A stretch of 48,632 bases of DNA from Micromonospora avicenniae (lineage in GTDB: Bacteria > Actinomycetota > Actinomycetes > Mycobacteriales > Micromonosporaceae). Position 1 is the first letter of the stretch. Every line of letters starts with the position of its first letter. A program made the translations under genes and the position numbers. Location of the stretch: positions 1 to 48,632 of the forward strand of contig NZ_FTNF01000032.1 in NCBI RefSeq assembly GCF_900156065.1, in the 5' to 3' direction. This document shows positions 1 to 6,622 of the stretch, one piece after another. The notes beneath the pieces were generated by a model. It was not told where the DNA came from. It ran no database searches and saw nothing but the letters and a program-made list of their open reading frames with translations.

Positions 1-1
1 A

Positions 2-100
2 GCCTTCCTGCATCACTACAATCACCACCGGCCTCACTCAGCCATCGGCGGCCTACCACCCATCACCAGGTTGACCAACGTCCCTGGACAGCACAGCTAG
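2..100 (+). CDS. IS481-family transposase, C-terminal end (cut by window edge)
   Basis: The frame starting at base 2 reads into the window and ends at the TAG at 98-100. It encodes a tail with the motif HHYNHHRPHSAIGGLPP, which is characteristic of the C-terminus of IS481-type DDE transposases (the YN..RPH..L pattern after the catalytic core). Only the last 32 residues are present, so the catalytic DDE residues lie outside the window. I cannot define the terminal inverted repeat. The element marks the left edge of this region as a site of insertion and may have cut into the 3' end of the minus-strand gene that follows. Confidence 0.85.
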   Translation, partial: AFLHHYNHHRPHSAIGGLPPITRLTNVPGQHS

Positions 101-403
101 GCCGCTGATCAATGCGGAGGTCTCTGCGACTATCTCGGCGGTGAGGAGACCGGCATGAGCCAGTTCCACCCACACGTGCGCTGAATGTCCCCCTTGCAGA
201 TCCTGCGCAAGATCACCGACGATGCGCTTGGCGTCGAGCCGGTATTCGATCGGGATGTACTTCCGGTAATCGGGGTCGTCGGGGAGCGCCTCCCGAAGCG
301 ACTTCGGGCGCACCCGCCCGGTCGCACTGACCAGGATCGGTGCCTCCAGCTGACCGAACCTTCGTCCCCAGGGATCAGTGGGATATCCGAGTGGCCTGCT
401 CAT
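53..403 (-). CDS. Hypothetical protein, possibly truncated at its 3' end by the IS
   Basis: A protein of about 116 residues with no family I recognise. The ATG at 403 is preferred because GGAG lies 6 bases upstream; a start 5 codons further upstream lacks this. The N-terminus (MSRPLGYPTDPWGRRFGQLE) is proline- and arginine-rich, followed by a charged middle and a helical C-terminal half with LAQDLQGG and VELAHAGLLTAEIV. The last 16 codons lie antisense to the IS481 transposase tail, so the natural C-terminus may have been replaced when the element inserted. It lies about 150 bases upstream of the terminator of the next minus-strand gene and is transcribed away from it. Confidence 0.5.
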   Translation of the reverse strand: MSRPLGYPTDPWGRRFGQLEAPILVSATGRVRPKSLREALPDDPDYRKYIPIEYRLDAKRIVGDLAQDLQGGHSAHVWVELAHAGLLTAEIVAETSALISGLAVLSRDVGQPGDGW

Positions 404-497
404 TCTCGTCTCCTTCACGCATAACGGCGGCCTGCCAGAGCTGGTCTACTCGGATCGCTGCAAGTTTCGGGCCAGGCAACGGGATGGACCTTCGTTG

Positions 498-537
498 GTG
501 AGCTTCGATGGGCCTTCCGTGGCCCATCGAAGCTCAC
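498..537 (-). terminator. Rho-independent-type hairpin after the first FAD oxidoreductase
   Basis: A perfect 17-bp inverted repeat (arms 498-514 and 521-537, loop 515-520) lies 18 bases downstream of the stop codon at 555. Actinomycete terminators often lack a U tract, as here. Its position after the minus-strand gene supports termination of that transcript. Confidence 0.8.
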
Positions 538-554
538 GTCCATTCGTCCGGCTG

Positions 555-1928
555 CTACTCGGGCTGGATGTTGTGGTTGACGCGGAACATGTTGTCCGGG
601 TCGAAGCGGCGCTTGATCCTGGCGAGCCGGTCGTAGCGCTCCGCGCCGTAGACGAGCCGCACCTGTTCCGGTGTGGTGGCCTCGTCCTTGGACAGGAAGT
701 TCACCATGCGGCGCTGGTCGACCGACCATGGCTCGAAGGTGTGAACCATGCGCTCGAGCCAGCTCCGAAGCAGCTCAGCCTGGTCGGGCCCACCTACCCC
801 AGCGCCGAACACCACGTATGGGACGCCACGGGTGGGCACCGCGTTCGGTACCTCGGGCTCCCGGTCGAACGCGCCGCCAAGGGCGCGGATCTCGATGCTG
901 GCCAGCGGATTGTCCACCGCCGGTCCGGCGAACTCGACCAGGGCGTCGAGCACCTCGGGGGAGAACTCGCGCAGCGTGGTCGTGCCGTCGTAGTACGGGG
1001 CGGGCGTCGTCGGGTCCAGGTGGATCAGCGGACTGTCCACGTAAGGCAGCATCCGCACGCCGTCGATCAGCGGCTGCGTCACCGCGCGGATCGGCGCGAG
1101 CAGGCGCTCTCCATCTTCAGCCGAGCCCAGGTACGCGAAGCGAAGATGCAGCACGAGCGCGCCCCGCAACGGCTCCGGCAGTTCGGGGATGGGTGGAAGC
1201 CGCTGCACGGCGACCGAGGTGGTCGCCTGCTCCGGGAGCTCAGGTGCCCACGCGCCCCAGACCCGCAGGACATCTTCCATCCGGTCACCGGGAAGATACA
1301 GCCCGCCGCCGTAGAACTCGGTCACCGGAAACAGGTCGAACTCCATCGCGGTCACCACGCCGAAGTTGCCCTTGCCACCGAGCAGCGCCCAGAACAGGTC
1401 CGGCTCGCTGTCGGCGGTGGCCTGCCGCAACTCACCGTCTGCGGTCACCACCTCGATCCGCCGGACATGGTCGGCGGCGTACCCGTGCGAGCGCCCCAGC
1501 AAGGGACTCTGCCCGCCCCCGAGGGTGTAGCCGATCACGCTGGTCGTCGGCGCGGAACCGCTGAGCGCCGCAAGCCCGTGCTTGGCTGCCTCGGAGGAAG
1601 CCCTGGCCCAGTCGACACCGGCCTCGACCCGGGCGCTCCGCTTGTCGGCGTCGACGCGGATGTCCTGCATCCGGGACGTGTTGATGAGGATGGCGCCTCG
1701 CGCGTCCTTGACGACCTGATGCCCGGTTGCCCGTACCGCCACCGGCAGCTGATTCCGGGCCGCGTAACGGACCGCGGCCTGCACATCGGCGGCACTGGTC
1801 ACACCGACCGCGATGGCCGGCTCCATCACGTTGTTCGTATTGAACCCAGCCACCTCATCGGCGAAACCGTCGTCGCCGGGCAGGAGTACCGGACCGGTCA
1901 CGGTGCCACGCAGTTCATCCACAGTCAC
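555..1928 (-). CDS. FAD-binding oxidoreductase, berberine-bridge-enzyme type (paralogue 1)
   Basis: About 457 residues, the usual length for PCMH-type FAD oxidoreductases with a BBE C-terminal domain. Visible are the N-terminal FAD domain with ATGHQ, whose His is the position of the 8-alpha-histidyl-FAD link, then GYTLGGG and GRSHGYAADHV of the pyrophosphate-binding loop, a central substrate domain, and the C-terminal signature FDPDNMFRVNHNI. The Cys that gives bicovalent flavinylation in many BBE enzymes (in the segment before the LGGG loop) is replaced by SGSAPTTS, so a single His link is expected. The GTG at 1928 has GGAG 7 bases upstream; a longer GTG start at 1958 is possible. It is paralogous to the gene at 3296-4699. 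Substrate unknown; the family oxidises sugars, alkaloids and polyketide tailoring intermediates. Confidence 0.85.
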   Translation of the reverse strand: MTVDELRGTVTGPVLLPGDDGFADEVAGFNTNNVMEPAIAVGVTSAADVQAAVRYAARNQLPVAVRATGHQVVKDARGAILINTSRMQDIRVDADKRSARVEAGVDWARASSEAAKHGLAALSGSAPTTSVIGYTLGGGQSPLLGRSHGYAADHVRRIEVVTADGELRQATADSEPDLFWALLGGKGNFGVVTAMEFDLFPVTEFYGGGLYLPGDRMEDVLRVWGAWAPELPEQATTSVAVQRLPPIPELPEPLRGALVLHLRFAYLGSAEDGERLLAPIRAVTQPLIDGVRMLPYVDSPLIHLDPTTPAPYYDGTTTLREFSPEVLDALVEFAGPAVDNPLASIEIRALGGAFDREPEVPNAVPTRGVPYVVFGAGVGGPDQAELLRSWLERMVHTFEPWSVDQRRMVNFLSKDEATTPEQVRLVYGAERYDRLARIKRRFDPDNMFRVNHNIQPE

Positions 1929-1958
1929 ATCTCTTCTCCGATCGGAATCTGGGGTCAC

Positions 1959-2187
1959 ATGCCGGAATTCGACGTGCCGATAAGACCCATTTGCAGAACG
2001 GCCTTTTCGAGTGGGAGGTTCACAGGAGTTACCACCACCACAGCCGGGGGCCCGAGACAGAGATCGCCACGCTCAAGGCCGGTAAGATCCTGGTCAAGGT
2101 GGGCTGCTGCCCACGCCGAGCAACCGCGATCGTCCAAGTCCGGCACCACGTCGAAACCACCCGCTACGCAGGATGAAAATGGCTCAA
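1959..2187. other. Spacer between FAD oxidoreductase 1 and the F420-type oxidoreductase
   Basis: I see no supportable gene in these 229 bases. The stretch should hold the promoter of the minus-strand FAD gene. The short open frames here have no recognisable motif on either strand. Confidence 0.4.
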
Positions 2188-3123
2188 TCACAGTCCTGCG
2201 CCACGCACAGCCTCGTGAATCGCCGCGCTGTTGTCGATCAGCTCATTGACGTCCTTGCTGGCCACAGTCGTAGTCACGTAGACGTGGTGCACACCGCCCT
2301 CAGCCAGGACGGCCAAGTCTTCGACCAGCTGCTTCGGGCTGCCGGCGAAGGGCTGGCGGCCCTCCGCCGGCACCTCGGACAGGTCCTGCACGGCTACCTG
2401 GTAGATGCAGTTGATCTCGGCCGGGTCCCGTCCCGCCTCGGCTGCCATTTCACGTAGCTGCGCGAGCTGCGCCACGACCTGCTCTGGCGGGATGCCGGTG
2501 GGCAGCCATCCGGTGCCGCGGCGGGCGATGCGGCGCAGCGCGGCCGGACCGAGACCGCCCAGATAGATCGGGATTTGGCGAGCCGGCTTCGGTTTCACCA
2601 TCGCCGGGGCGATGCGGTAGCGGTCGTTCTCGAACGAGACCGGGTCGGGGCCCCACACCGCCGAGGCCATGTCCAGGAACTCGTCGAGGGCCGCGCCGCG
2701 CTCGGAGTACGGCCGTGGCGCGGCCGCGGCGAACTCGTCGATCGACCAGCCGACGCCAAGGCCCGCGATGACTCGGCCACCCGACTGGTGATCCAGCGTC
2801 GCCAGCGTTCGGGCCAGCCGAAACGGCGTGTGCAGCGGCGGAACGAGGACACCCGTTCCCAGCTCGATCCGCTCGGTGACGGCAGCAGCCATCGCCAGAG
2901 TGGTCAGCGCCTCGCCGGTGGACGCATACCGGTCGAACCAGGGCATGTCAGGAATGTTGTACAGACCGTGGGGACCGCTCTGGTCGACGGGCATGAGCAG
3001 CCGCTCGTACGCCCAGAGACTGTCGTACCCGATCTCTTCGGCCGCCCGCGCGAACTTCACGACGTCCGCCGTCAAGTCGTAATGGGAGTCCTGCGGAAGG
3101 TTGACGCCAAGCTTCAGTGGCAT
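2188..3123 (-). CDS. LLM-class (luciferase-like) F420-dependent oxidoreductase
   Basis: 311 residues, typical of the bacterial luciferase-like TIM-barrel family (Pfam Bac_luciferase). The N-terminus KLGVNLPQ, the segment RIELGTGVLVPPLHTPF, and GGRVIAGLGVGWS are hallmark strands, and the C-terminal half has IPIYLGGLGPAALRRIARRGTGW. These patterns match the actinobacterial F420-dependent subgroup rather than the FMN monooxygenases. It would use reduced F420 to reduce a small molecule in the cytoplasm. The ATG at 3123 has AAAGGAG 8 bases upstream. It is flanked by two FAD oxidoreductase paralogues on the same strand, but a strong terminator upstream gives it its own transcription. The substrate cannot be told from sequence. 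Confidence 0.85.
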   Translation of the reverse strand: MPLKLGVNLPQDSHYDLTADVVKFARAAEEIGYDSLWAYERLLMPVDQSGPHGLYNIPDMPWFDRYASTGEALTTLAMAAAVTERIELGTGVLVPPLHTPFRLARTLATLDHQSGGRVIAGLGVGWSIDEFAAAAPRPYSERGAALDEFLDMASAVWGPDPVSFENDRYRIAPAMVKPKPARQIPIYLGGLGPAALRRIARRGTGWLPTGIPPEQVVAQLAQLREMAAEAGRDPAEINCIYQVAVQDLSEVPAEGRQPFAGSPKQLVEDLAVLAEGGVHHVYVTTTVASKDVNELIDNSAAIHEAVRGAGL

Positions 3124-3232
3124 GTGACTGACTCCTTTTCTAGGTGCAGGAATTGGAACGCGGCGAGCGGGTCAGCGGAACGCACCCGCTGGGCAGCGAG
3201 TGGCAGGTTTCGGCCATCTGATTCGACACCGA

Positions 3233-3278
3233 CAGCACCCTGGACATGATCGACTAATTGATCATGTCCAGGGTGCTG
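3233..3278 (-). terminator. Strong hairpin terminator after FAD oxidoreductase 2
   Basis: A perfect 19-bp inverted repeat (3233-3251 and 3260-3278, 8-base loop) lies 18 bases downstream of the stop codon at 3296. It separates transcription of the second FAD oxidoreductase from the F420-type gene. Confidence 0.85.
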
Positions 3279-3295
3279 CCTGGTCGGCCGTCTGG

Positions 3296-4699
3296 TCAGG
3301 CGGCTGGCACCACGTTGTGGTTGAGCCGGAACATGTTGGTCGGGTCGTAGGTCTTCTTGACCGACGCCAGGCGCTCGTAGCGTTCCGGGCCGTAGATCGC
3401 GGCGGCGTCGGTCGCCTCATCGGGTGCCAGGTTGTTCACCAGTCGCCGCTCGCCCCGCCAGGGCTCCATGCCGTCGAGTAGCTCGGCGACCGATTCCTTG
3501 AGCCGCTGCTCTTCCGACAGCGGGCCGACCGAGACGCCCAGCAGGCTGTACGGCAGGCCCCTGGTCGCCACGGCGTTGGGGACCGCCGGCTCCCGGTCCC
3601 ACGCCCCACCCAGAGCACGCAGTTCGGCGATCCATAGGCCGGTTTCGGCACCCGGGCCGACGAGTTCGAGCAGCTTGTCCTGCGCCTGCGCGGGGAACTC
3701 CCGCAGCATGATGCCCCGTTCGTAGTAGGGCAACGGGTCGGTCGGCTCGTTGTGGATCGACGCGACCTCGGCGTACGGCATGTCCCGGACGGTGTCCAGG
3801 ACTGCCGGGGCCACCGCCCGCAGCGGCGCTACCAGGCGCTCGCCGTCCTCGGCCGTGCCGGTGTAGGCGAACCGCACAGTCGCCAAAAACGCCCCGCGAA
3901 GCGGTTCCGGCAGCTCGGGCAGCGGTGGCAGCCGCAGCACGGCGAACGACGAGACCATGGTCTCCGGCGTGCCCGGGTGCCACGCGGTCCAGGCCCGCAG
4001 CACATCGGCCATCCGCTCACCGGGGAAGTAGATGCCGCCGCCGTAGAGGCGGGGCACCGGGAACAGGTCGAACTCCAGTGCGGTGACCACCCCGAAGTTA
4101 CCCTTGCCGCCGCGCAGCGCCCAGAACAGCTCGGGTTCGGACTCCGCGTCGACATGCCGCAGCTCGCCGTCCGCGGTCACCACGTCGATCGAGCGCACAT
4201 GGTCGGCGGCGTAGCCGTGGGAGCGGCCGAGGCTCGGGCTGAGACCGCCGCCCAGGGTGTAAGCGACGACTCCTACCGTGGGGTTCGAGCCGTTCAGCGG
4301 AGCCAGCCCCACCTTGGCCGCCTCCCCGACGACATCGGACCACACCGCTCCGCCGCCGACCCGGGCCGTGCGGCCGACAGCGTCGATGACCACGTCGTTC
4401 ATCCGACGGGTCGCGATCACGACCGCGCCGCGTGCCGCGTCGATCACCTGATGGCCGGTGGTCTTCACCAGGACCGGCCGGCGCTGCCCCGCCGCGAAGG
4501 CGACAGCCGCCTGCACATCAGCCACGCTCTCCGCCACCACGATCACCGCGGGCACCAGCTCATGATTCAGGTTGAACACGGCGCGTTCGTCGTCGTACCC
4601 CGCGTCACCCGGCAGTAGCACCGAACCCGTCACTGCGGCCATGAGGGGTGCAACATCCTCGGGCGATACCGGCGGGAGAGACATATCGTCGAAAGTCAT
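3296..4699 (-). CDS. FAD-binding oxidoreductase, berberine-bridge-enzyme type (paralogue 2)
   Basis: 467 residues, co-linear with the product of 555-1928. TTGHQ carries the expected FAD-linking His; NGSNPTVGV stands where a flavinylated Cys would be, so this copy also lacks the second covalent link. AYTLGGG and LGRSHGYAADHVR form the FAD pyrophosphate loop, ALRGGKGNFGVVTALEFDLF is the conserved core strand, and YDPTNMFRLNHNV is the BBE tail. The ATG at 4699 has AAGGA 8 bases upstream. The two paralogues are most different at the extreme N-terminus and in the central substrate domain, consistent with duplication followed by a change of substrate. The F420-type oxidoreductase between them suggests related redox chemistry, which is inference. 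Confidence 0.87.
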   Translation of the reverse strand: MTFDDMSLPPVSPEDVAPLMAAVTGSVLLPGDAGYDDERAVFNLNHELVPAVIVVAESVADVQAAVAFAAGQRRPVLVKTTGHQVIDAARGAVVIATRRMNDVVIDAVGRTARVGGGAVWSDVVGEAAKVGLAPLNGSNPTVGVVAYTLGGGLSPSLGRSHGYAADHVRSIDVVTADGELRHVDAESEPELFWALRGGKGNFGVVTALEFDLFPVPRLYGGGIYFPGERMADVLRAWTAWHPGTPETMVSSFAVLRLPPLPELPEPLRGAFLATVRFAYTGTAEDGERLVAPLRAVAPAVLDTVRDMPYAEVASIHNEPTDPLPYYERGIMLREFPAQAQDKLLELVGPGAETGLWIAELRALGGAWDREPAVPNAVATRGLPYSLLGVSVGPLSEEQRLKESVAELLDGMEPWRGERRLVNNLAPDEATDAAAIYGPERYERLASVKKTYDPTNMFRLNHNVVPAA

Positions 4700-4963
4700 A
4701 TGATAAGTCCTTACTGGTAGGGACGACTGGAGCCCACAGCCGGGCGTTGGGCCCGTACTGTCCGCCGGTGGTGCCTGCCGCCCTGCATGATCGATCTGTA
4801 TTCCTTCGTCGCCCGTTTCGCGTTTTCATCAGCGAGACGAGGTAGCCCTTCCGGGTGTGACACGTAGTCGTCTACGTCACCCGGCGGCGGGGTCTCCGCG
4901 GCATGCAGGGTCATCCACGGCGGGTCGCCAAGGTTGTGGTGCGCTGTGGGGCGCGAGTGACAA

Positions 4964-5201
4964 GACCACGAAACCGAAGTAGCGCGGGCCTGCGCCGGTG
5001 ACCAGACCGGGCTCGGCCGCGGCGAGCAGGTCCGCCAGTACCTGTTCCGGGGGAGCGGGGGCCGAGGGCAACGGGCGGGAGAATGACATTGGCCATTTCA
5101 GCCTGGTCCAGTTGCGCTTTGACCGGCCGTTCCAGCAACGACCGGCGGTAGTCGGCAGCGTGGTCAGCGGCAAAGTGGAACAGCCGGCTTAGTTCCTCCA
5201 C
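4964..5201 (-). pseudogene. N-terminal remnant of a PLP-dependent decarboxylase/aminotransferase
   Basis: Two overlapping minus-strand frames join into one recognisable N-terminus. The first, from a GTG at 5201, has MEELSRLFHFAADHAADYR and runs to about 5066. The second, shifted frame continues with PEQVLADLLAAAEPGLV and GPRYFGFV. That order is the N-terminus of group II pyridoxal-dependent decarboxylase-like proteins of actinomycetes. The PLP-binding Lys and the rest of the roughly 450-residue protein are absent. A frameshift plus a large deletion make it non-functional. Confidence 0.7.
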
Positions 5202-5485
5202 CGACGCCCATCTCGATATCCAGGGTCACCCCCCCGAGAGTTCTGCAGGCGTCAGTAGCGGTCATGATCCTCAACGAGGCGCCGATCTCGATTCCCGGCT
5301 CGACGGCCACTGGCGGGTACGGGCGTCTTCAGTTGCCGGACGGCTGGTAAAACTTGCACCGGCGCCGCACGACGGCCTGGGCCACCGCAGTCCCGCCGAC
5401 TAGGAGCCGCCCTGGCGGCCTGACCACCACACCGATGGTGTCCGCCGGAGCGGAGCATGCTCAGACCACAGGAGTGTCAGAACGT

Positions 5486-6502
5486 ATGGACGGAACTGCA
5501 GGCAGCCCGTGGGCGGTAGCCGGTCTGGATCCGCTCGCCGGGCGGGTGTTGGAGCACCTGGTGGCGGTGCGGTCGGCGGACGTCACCGATGTGGCGGCGG
5601 CGGTCGGGGTGTCCCTTGCGGAGGCGGAACGAGCGCTACGACAGCTCGCGGACTCCGCACTGGTGCTGCAGATCGATGGCACGGTACCGCGATGGGTAGC
5701 CGGCCCACCGAGGTCGTCGCTCGGCGCCCTGTTGGCCCGGCGGCGGGCCGAACTGGCCCGCGTCGAGGGTCTCGTGGAGCGACTTCACGAGGTGTACGAG
5801 GCGGTGTCCGGGCCGCGCGCCGCGCACCTGGTGGAGTTGCTGGAGCGCGAGGACGAGGTGCCGGAGCGCTACGGTCAGCTGCTGAAGGGAAGCTCGGTCG
5901 AGGTACTGCATCTGGCCAAGCCGCCGTATGTGTTGGCTGAGCAGGCGTCCGTCGGGGAGTCGGCGGTGGCACCCGGGGTGCGGATGCGGTCGGTGTACGA
6001 GACGGAGGGCTTTACCGACGCGGTGTCGCTCAAGACGGCGCTGCTCGGGACGGGCCAGGGCGGGGAACTACGGCTGGCGGCCCGGCTGCCGGTGAAGTTG
6101 GCGGTGTTCGACCGGGCGGCAGCCCTGCTGCCGGTGCGCGAGGACCGCCCGGCGGCGGGTTCATTGGTGGTGCACTCGCCCGCGCTGGTGGTGGCGCTGG
6201 TGGCGCTGTTCGAGAGCGTGTGGGAGCGCGCCGACCCGGTGTCGCTGGGCAGCCGACACGATGGGCCGGCCCCGAAGGGCAGTCTGACGACCGTGGGGCC
6301 GGACCTGCGGACACGGGAAATCCTGCACATGATGGCGACCGGGATGAAGGACGAGGCGATCGCCCGCGTGCTCAAGGTGAGCCGCCGTACCGTGCAGAAG
6401 CATGTAAGCGATGCGGGTTCCCTGCTCGGTGCCCGGACTCGGTTCCAGATCGCGCTGCTGGCGGCGGAGCGGGGCTGGCTGAAGCCTCATTCATATCGCT
6501 GA
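5486..6502 (+). CDS. TrmB-like/LuxR-type HTH transcriptional regulator
   Basis: 338 residues. The N-terminal 60 residues form a winged-helix resembling TrmB (LAGRVLEHLVAVRSADVTDV, then VSLAEAERALRQLADSALV), followed by a helical linker with LARRRAELARVEGLVERLHE, a middle alpha/beta region, and a C-terminal LuxR-type HTH with MATGMKDEAIARVLKVSRRT. AGGAG lies 11 bases before the ATG at 5486; a GTG at 5474 is an alternative. It converges on a secreted M4 metallopeptidase gene across a shared terminator. The same architecture recurs at 40173 beside an S8 peptidase. Control of the neighbouring peptidase is inference. Ligand unknown. Confidence 0.8.
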   Translation: MDGTAGSPWAVAGLDPLAGRVLEHLVAVRSADVTDVAAAVGVSLAEAERALRQLADSALVLQIDGTVPRWVAGPPRSSLGALLARRRAELARVEGLVERLHEVYEAVSGPRAAHLVELLEREDEVPERYGQLLKGSSVEVLHLAKPPYVLAEQASVGESAVAPGVRMRSVYETEGFTDAVSLKTALLGTGQGGELRLAARLPVKLAVFDRAAALLPVREDRPAAGSLVVHSPALVVALVALFESVWERADPVSLGSRHDGPAPKGSLTTVGPDLRTREILHMMATGMKDEAIARVLKVSRRTVQKHVSDAGSLLGARTRFQIALLAAERGWLKPHSYR

Positions 6503-6550
6503 ACGCCTCGTTGAGGGCCGGCGATCCGTCGATCAGGCCATGTCCCGAAC

Positions 6551-6599
6551 ACGGCGGCGCGCCGGTACCTCTCATGAAGAGGTACCGGCGCGCCGTCGT
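6551..6599. terminator. Bidirectional hairpin between convergent genes
   Basis: A 22-bp inverted repeat with one mismatch (6551-6572 and 6578-6599, 5-base loop) lies between the stop of the regulator at 6502 and the stop of the M4 peptidase at 6623. It can serve both strands. Confidence 0.85.
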
Positions 6600-6622
6600 G
6601 CATCGCGTCCCCTAGCAGGGGA

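Noticed and set aside
378..2249. A plus-strand open frame of 623 codons
   Set aside because: Antisense to the first FAD oxidoreductase, crosses its terminator, and has no recognisable motif.
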